Shown here piece after piece: positions 26,691-34,472 of a stretch of 64,000 nucleotides of DNA. Position 1 is the stretch's first letter. Every line of letters begins with the position of its first letter. Origin of the DNA: Streptomyces sp. CGMCC 4.7035. GTDB taxonomy: Bacteria > Actinomycetota > Actinomycetes > Streptomycetales > Streptomycetaceae. Under the pieces are notes generated by a model, which saw only the letters and a list, made by a program, of their open reading frames with translations, had not been told where the DNA came from and ran no database searches. The stretch lies in contig NZ_CP134053.1 of NCBI RefSeq assembly GCF_031583065.1, forward strand, positions 6,489,001 to 6,553,000. Reading direction: 5' to 3'. A program made the translations under genes and the position numbers.

Positions 26691-27322
26691 TGGCCATGGC
26701 ATCCATCGAATCCGTCACCCTCGACGTGGCCGACCCCACGGCCGCCGCCCGCTTCCACACCGCCGCCTTCGGTCTGGACACGCAGATACGTCTGCGGGCC
26801 TCGGAGGCGCCCACAACCGGCTTCCGTGGGTTCACGCTGGCCCTCACGGTGTCCCAGCCCGGCACCGTCGACAGCCTCATCGGCACCGCCCTCGACGCCG
26901 GCGCCACGCCGCTGAAGCCGGTCGCGAAGTCGCTCTGGGGCTACGGCGGTGTCGTCCAGGCCCCGGACGGGACGATCTGGAAGGTCGCGACCTCGGCGAA
27001 GAAGGACACCGGCCCGGCCACCCGGCAGATCGACGAGATCGTGCTCCTGCTGGGAGTCGCGGACGTGACCGCGAGCAAGCGGTTCTACGTAGACCAGGGC
27101 CTCGCCGTGGCGAAGAGCTTCGGCCGCATGTACGTCGAGTTCGCGGCCGGGACGAGTCCCGTCAAGCTGGCGCTGTACAGGCGCCGTGCCCTGGCCAAGG
27201 AGGTCGGTGTCTCTCCCGACGGCACCGGATCGCACCGGCTCATGATCGGCGGCGATGCCGGGTCTTTCACCGACCCGGACGGGTTTGCGTGGGAGGCCAC
27301 GTCGCCGGCAGCCACGCGCTGA
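26690..27322 (+). CDS. Two-domain VOC family protein
   Basis: 210 residues with two VOC modules, starting ASIESVTLDVADPTAAARF and QIDEIVLLLGVADVTASKRF. Such fused pairs form one small-molecule-binding cup. No substrate is evident. The start ATG overlaps the AraC stop; a second ATG two codons later is also possible. Its own stop overlaps the start of a 32-codon ORF, so three or four genes seem translationally linked here. Confidence 0.85.
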   Translation: MAMASIESVTLDVADPTAAARFHTAAFGLDTQIRLRASEAPTTGFRGFTLALTVSQPGTVDSLIGTALDAGATPLKPVAKSLWGYGGVVQAPDGTIWKVATSAKKDTGPATRQIDEIVLLLGVADVTASKRFYVDQGLAVAKSFGRMYVEFAAGTSPVKLALYRRRALAKEVGVSPDGTGSHRLMIGGDAGSFTDPDGFAWEATSPAATR

Positions 27323-27420
27323 TGTGTCACTGCTGCCCGCCCTGCCCGGTGGCCGAACGCGAGACGGCCGCCGGGCTCGGGGCGGCCCCGCTGAACAGAC
27401 CGATGACCGACACCAAGTGA
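27322..27420 (+). CDS. Candidate 32-residue Cys-rich small protein
   Basis: ATG overlaps the VOC stop (TGATG) and the ORF closes 11 nt before the next gene. It begins MCHCCPPCP (four Cys and one His in eight residues) and continues with an ordinary hydrophilic tail to MTDTK. Nearly all third positions are G or C, as in real genes here. The N-terminus could bind a metal. No family is known to me and it may simply be a coupling leader for the PPOX gene. Confidence 0.45.
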   Translation: MCHCCPPCPVAERETAAGLGAAPLNRPMTDTK

Positions 27421-27431
27421 CTGGAGGAAGC

Positions 27432-27887
27432 ATGACGGACGCACCGCCACGTGGACTTGAGGAAAGGCTGCGGGACACTCGTGCGAGGCTGGAGAGCGAC
27501 GTCGATCTCTGGGTCGCGACGTCGGGCTCCGAGGACGGCGTCCACCTCATCCCGCTCTCGTACCTCTGGGACGGGACCGCGTTCCTCATCTCGACGCCGC
27601 GTGCCTCGGTCACCGGCCGCAACCTGCTGGCGGACGGCCGGGTGCGACTCAGCCTCGGGCCGACCCGCGACGTCGTCATCGTCGTCGGCACCGCCGAGCC
27701 CGTGGACATCGCCGACCTCGGCCCCAAGACGGGCGACACGTTCGCGACCAAGACCGGTTTCGACCCGCGCGAACTCGACGAGCCCTATCAGTACTTCCTG
27801 ATCCGGCCGCAGCGCATCCAGGCCTGGCGCGAGGCGAACGAGCTGCGGGGACGCGACCTCATGCGCGACGGCCACTGGCTCGGCTGA
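27432..27887 (+). CDS. Pyridoxamine-phosphate-oxidase-fold (PPOX) flavin/F420-type protein
   Basis: 151 residues, split-barrel fold: WVATSGSEDGVHLIPLSYLW and a following strand AFLISTPRASVTGRNLLADG are typical of the PPOX superfamily, whose members bind FMN, F420 or heme. A true PNPOx function is unlikely at this length. GGAGG stands 6 nt before ATG 27432. It closes the AraC-VOC-small ORF-PPOX cluster, so a role in redox handling of some small compound, controlled by the AraC protein, is plausible. Confidence 0.83.
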   Translation: MTDAPPRGLEERLRDTRARLESDVDLWVATSGSEDGVHLIPLSYLWDGTAFLISTPRASVTGRNLLADGRVRLSLGPTRDVVIVVGTAEPVDIADLGPKTGDTFATKTGFDPRELDEPYQYFLIRPQRIQAWREANELRGRDLMRDGHWLG

Positions 27888-27944
27888 CCGCCGCACGGAA
27901 ATCATCCCGGAGCCGCCGCAGCGCCGCCGGGCGGTGGCCGAGAC

Positions 27945-28090
27945 GTGGGCGAAGGCTTCGGTCAGGGCTCCGGCGCGCAGGCGACCACGGTGACGTTGAT
28001 CACCGGCGACCGCGGCGATCTGGACGCCGAGGGCAGGGTGACCCGGGTGCGGCCCGTCTCGCGCGCCGGGTCGCACCCATGCCCACCCGG
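27945..28090 (+). pseudogene. N-terminal fragment of a subtilisin-like (S8) secreted protease
   Basis: The stretch QATTVTLITGDRGDLDAEGR followed by VTRVRP resembles the region just after the signal peptide of large streptomycete S8 proteases (usual form VTLITGD-V-LD--GRV--V-P). Nothing of the catalytic domain follows. The homology ends about 25-30 nt before the stop of the GH43 gene. A matching C-terminal fragment lies at 37170-37568, beyond the bxl locus and on the same strand. Confidence 0.6.
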
Positions 28091-28113
28091 CCGCGAGCAA
28101 CCACGACCACCGC

Positions 28114-29658
28114 TCACCGAGCGTCGAGCGGGGGCGCCGAGGCCGGGGCGTACTCGAACCAGTCGAAGGCGACCGTGCCCTCGGTGGCGTACATGCCGAT
28201 AACGCGGCCGGTGAAGCCGCAGGCGACCTCGGTGGACAGGTAGCGCCCGTCCAGTTCGACGAGTGGCTGGGCGTCCGAGGCGTCGGGATCGCCAACCCAG
28301 AAGGCGATGGTGTCAGGGCCGGTGGTCCCGCCATCGGTGAGTTCGGGCGACGCGGGCACAAGGTCGTTCGTCCGGATCGCGACGGTGAGGGTCAGCGGCC
28401 CGGACGGGACCGGTCGGCTGGCCACGGTCTGGCGCAGCGGACCGATCCGGGCGACGACGCCGGCCTCTCCGTTCCCGACCTCCAGTTCGTAGTGGTGGGC
28501 TTCGTCCAGGCGCACGCAGAGGCCGCCGCGTCCCGTACCCGGGTCGATCGCTGCGGTGACGCGGCAGTCGTGGTGTTGCTGGCGGCGGCCGACGAAGGTG
28601 TACCCGGGGCGGTCGAGGGTGGCGCCGGTGGCGTTGAGGGCCAGCCAGCCGGGGCGCTCGGTGAGCGACCAGGAGCCCTCCGGGCGGGTGAACGGCGAGA
28701 CCCACTGCGGCGCGAGAGCGGACTCGTCGAAGTCGTCGCGGGCGGGCAGGGCCGGAACGGGGTGCCAGGCGCCGCCCGGGGCCGCGTGGCTCTCGGGAAC
28801 GGGCGCGACGACGGGCCAGCCGTCCTCGTCCCACTCCACTGGGGTCAGGAACGTCTCGCGGCCGAGCACGTGCACGTCGGGCGTGAAGCCGCGGGGTCGG
28901 ACGCCGAGCAGCACCATCCACCAACTGCCGTCGGGAGCCTCCACCAGGTCGGCGTGGCCGGTGTTCTGGATGGAGCGGGCGGTACCGCTGTGGGACAGCA
29001 GGGGGTTGGCGGGTGCGCCTTCCCAGGGGCCGCGCGGCGAGCGGCCGCGGGCGATGGACACGCTGTGGCCGCGTTCGGTGCCGCCTTCCGCGATCAGCAG
29101 GTACCACCAGTCGCCGATGCGGTAGAGGTGCGGCGCCTCGGGATACTTGAGGCCGCTGCCCGACCACGTGGCAAAGGGCCCCTCCAGCACCTCCCCCTTG
29201 ACCGGGTCGATCCTGGCCATGTTGATGCCGCCTTCGGGCCCGGAGAACGCACACCAGCAGGTGCCGTCCTCCTCCCACGCCAGATCGGGGTCGATCCCGT
29301 GCAGGTCGATCCACACCGGGTCGCTCCACGGCCCCTCGGGCCGCTCGGCCGAGACGACGAAGTTGCCGCCGCCGTTGATATTGGTGTTGATGACCCAGTA
29401 ACGGCCGTCGTGGTGGCGGATCGTGGGGGCGTAGAGGCCGCCGGACGCCTTGGATCCGGGGAGAGGCAGCGGCAGTTGCTCGGGCCGGTCGAGCACGTTG
29501 CCGATCTGCTCCCAGTGCACGAGGTCCTTGCTGTGGAAGATCGGCAGCCCGGGGAAGTACTCGAAGCTGGAGCACACCAGGTAGTAGTCGTCACCGACCC
29601 TGCACACGCTCGGATCGGGGTGGAACCCGCTGATCACAGGGTTGTCGTACGTACGCAC
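28114..29658 (-). CDS. Glycoside hydrolase family 43 beta-xylosidase/arabinofuranosidase
   Basis: 514 residues, cytoplasmic (no signal peptide). The N-terminal five-bladed propeller begins TYDNPVISGFHPDPSVCRVG, where the Asp of HPDPS is the usual general base; YYLVCSSFEYFPGLPIFHSK follows. The C-terminal beta-sandwich (from about residue 320) is typical for XynB-type enzymes cleaving xylobiose or arabinosyl side chains. I chose GTG 29658 because AAAGGAA lies 8 nt upstream and the protein family starts there. It is on the same strand as bxlEFGA but separated from bxlA by 685 nt holding an epimerase remnant and an inverted-repeat element. Confidence 0.9.
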   Translation of the reverse strand: MRTYDNPVISGFHPDPSVCRVGDDYYLVCSSFEYFPGLPIFHSKDLVHWEQIGNVLDRPEQLPLPLPGSKASGGLYAPTIRHHDGRYWVINTNINGGGNFVVSAERPEGPWSDPVWIDLHGIDPDLAWEEDGTCWCAFSGPEGGINMARIDPVKGEVLEGPFATWSGSGLKYPEAPHLYRIGDWWYLLIAEGGTERGHSVSIARGRSPRGPWEGAPANPLLSHSGTARSIQNTGHADLVEAPDGSWWMVLLGVRPRGFTPDVHVLGRETFLTPVEWDEDGWPVVAPVPESHAAPGGAWHPVPALPARDDFDESALAPQWVSPFTRPEGSWSLTERPGWLALNATGATLDRPGYTFVGRRQQHHDCRVTAAIDPGTGRGGLCVRLDEAHHYELEVGNGEAGVVARIGPLRQTVASRPVPSGPLTLTVAIRTNDLVPASPELTDGGTTGPDTIAFWVGDPDASDAQPLVELDGRYLSTEVACGFTGRVIGMYATEGTVAFDWFEYAPASAPPLDAR

Positions 29659-29779
29659 AGAATGTGTTCCTTTCGGGCAGCCGGGCACCGTGGAGCGGGC
29701 CCAAGGGGTGCCGTAACTGCTGGTTACGGGGGAGACGATCGTGTCGTGGCTGGTTGGATCACGGCGTTGGAACCGCGCG

Positions 29780-29811
29780 CGACGCTGTGGGCGTAGCGCC
29801 GCAGCGTCGCA
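29780..29811. other. Hairpin next to the inverted-repeat element
   Basis: GCGACGCTG (29780-29788) and CAGCGTCGC (29803-29811) are perfectly complementary across a 14-nt loop, just left of the inverted-repeat element and upstream of the GH43 gene. Confidence 0.45.
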
Positions 29812-29816
29812 CCGAA

Positions 29817-30027
29817 CTAGGCCCTGTCGTCAAACTCCCGCCTGCCCCGCGACGCCATGCACGCTCCCCCAAGCTCTTCGAGCAGGGGGGACCCCCATTC
29901 GCCGCACCGAGCGCAGACCCAAGTACATCCAGTACGAGGGTCAGCGCCCGGCACGCCGAGAGCACGCACCTGACGCCGCAGGGCCCGCCCTTCGGGCGGA
30001 CGACGGGAGTTTGACGACAGGACCTAG
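29817..30027. mobile_element. 211-bp MITE-like element with 24-bp terminal inverted repeats
   Basis: The ends 29817-29840 and 30004-30027 are inverted copies with one mismatch; the shared core is CCTGTCGTCAAACTCCCG. Both outermost tetramers are CTAG, which may be a target duplication or part of the ends. No open frame of transposase length fits inside. A 34-nt segment (29864-29897) recurs elsewhere in the window at 61207-61240 in the other orientation. The right end abuts the truncated epimerase fragment. It is most likely a non-autonomous derivative mobilised by an IS with matching ends. Confidence 0.75.
29864..29897. repeat. Dispersed 34-nt repeat, copy 1
   Basis: Identical, in reverse complement, to 61207-61240. 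It includes CCCAAGCTCTTCGAGCA. I recall close relatives scattered between Streptomyces genes. Confidence 0.85.
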
Positions 30028-30170
30028 CGGGATCCGCCCAGCAGCCGGGCCGGGTCGCGGGGGCTGAGCACGACGTCGGCGGACGCGCCGTCCCGGTCGG
30101 GGGCGTGCAGGCCGGCACCGAGGTTCAGGACCTCGGCGTGGACTCCCCCGGTCGCCGGCCCTAAGGTCCA
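30028..30170 (-). pseudogene. N-terminal fragment of an aldose 1-epimerase
   Basis: On the minus strand GGVHAEVLNLGAGLHAPDRD and then GASADVVLSPRDPARLLG match the opening of galactose mutarotases (GGVRAEVL-LGA-LH----PDRDG--ADVVL). The homology stops at the right edge of the inverted-repeat element, and the rest (about 250 codons) is missing. It follows bxlA on the same strand, so the original operon may have included a mutarotase. The 170 nt between it and bxlA show no other feature I can name. Confidence 0.7.
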
Positions 30171-30343
30171 GCGCCTCACTGGTCGGTGAGCAGTCGGCGG
30201 CAGGAGTACGTGCGCGGCGAGCTGATGCCTCGGGTCATCACGCCGGGGACCTCCGGCCCGGTCGGACCGGAGTCGGGGGGCGCGCCCCGGCTCCAGCCCG
30301 ATCCCTGCCCGCGCGTGTCCATAGGCGCAAGGCTCTCGTTGCG

Positions 30344-32716
30344 TCAGCGGCACTCGACGGTGACGACGGGATGCAGCCTGCGGGTGTGGTCGACCTCCCG
30401 GACCGGGCCGGTCAGGCGCAGCGGGACCGTGATGCGGTGGTCGGTGCTGCTGGCGGAGATCCGCAGCTCCAGCTCGCCGGGCTCGACGATGCGACGGCCC
30501 GCGCGGCCGGTGAAGGAGGCCAGGTCCGCGGGCAGTTCCAGGAGGACCCGGCAGACTTCCCCGGTTTCGAGGGGGAGGCGCCGGTAGCCGACGAGGCGCT
30601 GCATCGGCTGGACCACGGAGGCCACCGGGTCGTGCAGGTAGAACTGCACCACCTCGCAGCCGGAGCGTTCGCCGGTGTTGCGGACCTCAAAGGCGATCCG
30701 GAAGCTGCCGTCGGTGCCGGTCTCCGCGACGCTGACGTCGAGCGCGGACCACTCGAATTCCGTGTAGCCGAGCCCGTGCCCGAACCCGTAGGCCGCGCTG
30801 GTACTGGTGCTGGACACGTCGCTGTCCTGGGCCAGTCGGGCGGCCAGGTAGGTGGAGGGCTGAACACCCTTGTGCCGCGGCACACTCACGGGCAACCGTC
30901 CGGAGGGGTTCACCCGCCCGCTCAGCACGCCGGCGATCGCCTCGGTGCCCGCCTCCCCAGGGAAGAAGGACTGCACGATCGCCGCCGCCTCCGTGTCGGC
31001 GCGACCCAGTGCGTAAGGGCGGCCCGCCAGCATGACGAGCACCACGGGCGTGCCGGCATCCAGCAGGGCGTCGAGCAACTGCTGCTGCACGCCAGGCAGT
31101 TGAATCGATTCGGCGTCGCATCCCTCGCCGCTGGTACCGCGGCCGAACAGACCGGCGCGGTCCCCGAGAGCGAGCACCACGACATCGGCGACGCGGGCCG
31201 CCGCGACCGCCTCGGCGAAGCCGGCCGTGCTGTCGCCGTCGACCGTCGCACCGGGCGCGGAGAAGATCTCGGCGTCGGGGAACTCGGCCGCCAAGGTCTC
31301 CCGCAGCGTGGGCAGCGCGATGCCGGTCGGGACCTCGGGGTGTTGCGAGCCGACGTGCACGGGGAAGGAGTAGCAGCCCAGCACGGCCGTCGGGGTGTCG
31401 GCGTTGGGGCCGATCAGCGCGATCCGGCGGGGGCGGCCGAGCGGCAGCGTGCCGTCATTGCGCAGCAGCACGACGGCCTGCTCCGCCAGTTCGCGCGCCA
31501 ACTCCCGGTTGGCCGGGGGGTCCAGGTCGACGCTGCCGCGCAGCGCCTCGGGAACGGCCAGTTCCGCTCCGGAGAGCGCCTGCGGAACCGGGTTCCAGTC
31601 GGGGTCGAGCAGGCCGAGCTGTGCCTTCTGGATGAGGATCCGGCGCAGGGCGCGATCGATCAGCTCCTCAGGGACGGTGCCGACCTCGACCGCGTCGAGC
31701 AGCGGCTGTCCGAATGTCTTGACGGTCGGCAGCTCGACGTCGACGCCACTGGCGAGGGCAAGCCCGGCGGCCTCGTCCCAGCTTCCGGCGACGCCGTGCA
31801 GGAGCTTGAGGAAGGCGATGCCGAAGTAGTCCGCCACCACCGTCCCGTCGAAGCCCCAGGTGTCCCGGAGCAGACCGGTGAGCAGTTCCTGGTCGGCGGC
31901 CGAGGGGATGCCGTCGGTGTCGGTGTAGGCGTGCATGACCGAGCGCGGTCGGCCCTCGCGCAGCGCCATCTCGAACGGGGGAAGGATGACGTCGGCGCGC
32001 TCGCGGACGCCCATGGAGACCGGTGCGAGGTTGCGGCCGGCCCGCGAGGCGGAGTAGCCGGCGAAGTGCTTGAGCGTGGCGACGATCCCGGCGGACTCCA
32101 GGCCCTGCACGTAAGCGGTGGCGATGGTGCCGACCAGGTACGGGTCCTCGCCGATGGTCTCCTCGACGCGGCCCCAGCGGGCGTCGCGCACCACGTCGAG
32201 CACGGGGGCGAGGCCCTGGTGGACGCCGACGGCGCGCATGTCGGTCCCGATGGCGGTGGCCATGGTGCGCACCAGCTCGGGGTTGAAGGTCGCTCCCCAG
32301 GACAGCGGGACCGGGTAGGCGGTCGCCCCCCAGGCCGCGAACCCGGCCAGGCACTCCTCGTGGGCGATCGCGGGTATGCCGAAGCGGTTGGCGGCGACGA
32401 TGCGCTGCTGGGAGCGGGCGAGCGAGAGCGCACCGACGGCGGCGTCCACGGGAACGGTGCCGAAGGGGCGGGTCAGCTGGCCCAGACCGTTCGGCAGCAG
32501 CTCGTCCAGGTCCGGCGGCTCCTCCATCTCGTGCTGGTGCGGGGCGACCTCGCCGCCCTCGTCGGAGGCGCCCACCCAGACGCCGACCAGTTGCGCCGTC
32601 TTCTCCCGCAGGGTCATCGCCGCGATCAGGGCGTCGGCCCTGGTCGCGGGGTCGAGCGAGACGTCCCGCCACGCAGGGGTGGCGAGCTCGACGGTGGGGT
32701 TCATGTTGCCGGTCAC
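30344..32716 (-). CDS. bxlA: Glycoside hydrolase family 3 beta-xylosidase/beta-glucosidase
   Basis: 790 residues, intracellular, no signal peptide. Family GH3 layout: TIM barrel (conserved KHFAGYS and WGRVEETIGEDPYLVG), the nucleophile Asp in GFDGTVVADYFGI, the alpha/beta sandwich (AVVLLRNDGTLPLGRPRRIA) with a following FnIII-like domain. It probably splits imported xylobiose or related beta-glycosides to monomers. GTG 32716 overlaps the bxlG stop (GTGA) and GGAGG stands just upstream; ATG 32704 is an alternative. The gene name rests on matching the bxlEFGRA arrangement known from other streptomycetes, so specificity for xylosides is inferred. Confidence 0.9.
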   Translation of the reverse strand: MTGNMNPTVELATPAWRDVSLDPATRADALIAAMTLREKTAQLVGVWVGASDEGGEVAPHQHEMEEPPDLDELLPNGLGQLTRPFGTVPVDAAVGALSLARSQQRIVAANRFGIPAIAHEECLAGFAAWGATAYPVPLSWGATFNPELVRTMATAIGTDMRAVGVHQGLAPVLDVVRDARWGRVEETIGEDPYLVGTIATAYVQGLESAGIVATLKHFAGYSASRAGRNLAPVSMGVRERADVILPPFEMALREGRPRSVMHAYTDTDGIPSAADQELLTGLLRDTWGFDGTVVADYFGIAFLKLLHGVAGSWDEAAGLALASGVDVELPTVKTFGQPLLDAVEVGTVPEELIDRALRRILIQKAQLGLLDPDWNPVPQALSGAELAVPEALRGSVDLDPPANRELARELAEQAVVLLRNDGTLPLGRPRRIALIGPNADTPTAVLGCYSFPVHVGSQHPEVPTGIALPTLRETLAAEFPDAEIFSAPGATVDGDSTAGFAEAVAAARVADVVVLALGDRAGLFGRGTSGEGCDAESIQLPGVQQQLLDALLDAGTPVVLVMLAGRPYALGRADTEAAAIVQSFFPGEAGTEAIAGVLSGRVNPSGRLPVSVPRHKGVQPSTYLAARLAQDSDVSSTSTSAAYGFGHGLGYTEFEWSALDVSVAETGTDGSFRIAFEVRNTGERSGCEVVQFYLHDPVASVVQPMQRLVGYRRLPLETGEVCRVLLELPADLASFTGRAGRRIVEPGELELRISASSTDHRITVPLRLTGPVREVDHTRRLHPVVTVECR

Positions 32717-33531
32717 TTTCCTCCGACCCCCATGAGCCCCTGGACCAGGGCGCGGCGGGCGAACAGGTAAACGATGAAAATGGGGAGCATGGACAGCACC
32801 ACGGCGCTGAGCAGTCCGGGGACGTCGACGCCGTGTTCGGTCTGGAAGTTGTACAGACCGAGGGTGATCACCTTGGTCGACTCCGACTGGGTGAGGATCA
32901 GCGGGAAGAGGAAGCCGTTCCAGGCCTGCAGGGCCGAGAAGACGACGATGGAGGAGAGCCCGCTTTTCGACAGCGGCAGGACCAGTTGGATGAAGACCCG
33001 CCGTGGGGAGGCTCCGTCCATCGCCATGGCTTCGTACAGCTCAGGGGTGATGTCGCGCATCGTCCCGGTCAGCACCAGGGTGCACACCGGCAGCGAGAAC
33101 GCGGCGGTGGGCAGGATGACGCCGATCAGGTGGTCATAGAGCCCGGCCTGGCTGATCACGTAGAACATCGGCACGATCACCGCCTGCGCGGGGATCGCGA
33201 GTCCCAGCAGGAAAACCCGGAACACGACGGTGATGGTCCGGCCCTGGGCGCGCACGATGGCGTAGGCGAGCGGCGGCACCACCACCAGCACGATGCCGAC
33301 GACGCTGACGGTGACGATCAGGGTGTTGAGGAAGTCCTGGCCGAAGCCGTTGGAGAACGCGTTGAGGTAGTTGCTCAGGGTCAGCTGCGACGGAAAGCTC
33401 AGCGGGCCCTGGGTGGAGTAGTTGGAGGTGGTGCGCAGGGTCGCGACCAGCAGCACGTAGAGCGGCAGACCGACCAGAGCGAGCCATATCAGGGAGCCCA
33501 GTCCGGCAAGGTAGTTGGGGCGCTGTCGCAT
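32713..33531 (-). CDS. bxlG: Carbohydrate ABC importer permease (MalG type)
   Basis: 272 residues with six membrane helices and the permease EAA loop YEAMAMDGASPRRVFIQLVLP. It forms the membrane channel with bxlF. It starts at ATG 33531, overlapping the bxlF stop by 4 nt (ATGA); a longer open frame upstream is only shadow. No ATPase gene is present; streptomycete sugar importers of this class share the MsiK ATPase encoded elsewhere. Confidence 0.92.
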   Translation of the reverse strand: MRQRPNYLAGLGSLIWLALVGLPLYVLLVATLRTTSNYSTQGPLSFPSQLTLSNYLNAFSNGFGQDFLNTLIVTVSVVGIVLVVVPPLAYAIVRAQGRTITVVFRVFLLGLAIPAQAVIVPMFYVISQAGLYDHLIGVILPTAAFSLPVCTLVLTGTMRDITPELYEAMAMDGASPRRVFIQLVLPLSKSGLSSIVVFSALQAWNGFLFPLILTQSESTKVITLGLYNFQTEHGVDVPGLLSAVVLSMLPIFIVYLFARRALVQGLMGVGGK

Positions 33532-34463
33532 CAGACCCCCTCCGCCGTGCTGCGCATCTTGTCGTAGCCGGAGAACCGGACCACGGCCAGGGAGATGAGC
33601 GTGGCCACCACGACCAGGACCAGCGCGATGGCCGAGCCGGCGCCGAAGTCGAAATTCTTGAAGCTCTGCTGGTACATGTAGTAGGCGCTGACCGTGGTGT
33701 CCGTGCCGGGGCCGCCCTGGGTGAGGATCAGCACCGTGTCGAACGTGGTCAGCCCGCCGACGACCATGAGGATCATCGAGGTGATCGCGGTGTTGCGCAG
33801 TTGCGGCAGGGTGATGTGGAAGAACTGCCGCACGGTGCCGGCCCCGTCGATCGCCGCGGCCTGGTAGAGCACCTGCGGAATCGCGCGGGCGCCGCCCTGG
33901 TAGAGGAGTGTGTGCAGGGGGGTGAACTGCCACATTCCGACAAAGGTCAGCACCCCGATCGAACCGGTCTGGCTGCCGAGCAGGTTGCCGTCACCGAACA
34001 GCCAGGGAAGCTGGCCCGGCATGCCGAAGTTGGGGTCGAGCAGGGCGCGCCATACCACCGAGACCGCGGTCGCCGAGAGCAGCAGGGGGACGAAGAAGAT
34101 CGCGGACAGCACGGCCCGGTTGCGCTGGTAGCCGGCCGCCCAGACGCCCAGCAGGATGCTGATGGGCGTCTGCGTCACGACCCCGAGCACGGTGAGCACG
34201 AGGGTGAGCCAGATGCTCTGGGTCATCACCGGGTCGTGGATCAGCTTGGTCCAGTTCGCCAGGCCGTTGAAGTGCGGCGAGGTGATGCCGTCCCAGCTGG
34301 TGAAGGACAGCACCGCGACCAGCACCAGCGGGAGGATCGCGAACAGGAGGAAGAAGACGGTCGCGGGTACCGCCCAGACGAAGCCCGGGCGGGTCACCCC
34401 GACGCCGGCCCGGCGCGCCTTGAGGCGGCGGCCGGACACGGCTGCGAGAGAAAGTGAGCTCAT
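33531..34463 (-). CDS. bxlF: Carbohydrate ABC importer permease (MalF type)
   Basis: 310 residues with a charged N-terminus, six predicted membrane helices and the EAA loop YQAAAIDGAGTVRQFFHITLP. It is the second channel subunit. It starts 9 nt after the bxlE stop and overlaps bxlG by ATGA, so the three importer genes are one transcription unit. Confidence 0.92.
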   Translation of the reverse strand: MSSLSLAAVSGRRLKARRAGVGVTRPGFVWAVPATVFFLLFAILPLVLVAVLSFTSWDGITSPHFNGLANWTKLIHDPVMTQSIWLTLVLTVLGVVTQTPISILLGVWAAGYQRNRAVLSAIFFVPLLLSATAVSVVWRALLDPNFGMPGQLPWLFGDGNLLGSQTGSIGVLTFVGMWQFTPLHTLLYQGGARAIPQVLYQAAAIDGAGTVRQFFHITLPQLRNTAITSMILMVVGGLTTFDTVLILTQGGPGTDTTVSAYYMYQQSFKNFDFGAGSAIALVLVVVATLISLAVVRFSGYDKMRSTAEGV

Positions 34464-34472
34464 CGGTCCTAC

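Noticed and set aside
29817..30027. A complete insertion sequence
   Set aside because: 211 bp with no transposase frame is too small; only a MITE-like or remnant status is supported.
32713..33933. A 406-residue version of bxlG
   Set aside because: The first 134 residues are an Arg/His/Gly-rich shadow of bxlF; the ATGA overlap at 33531 marks the real start.
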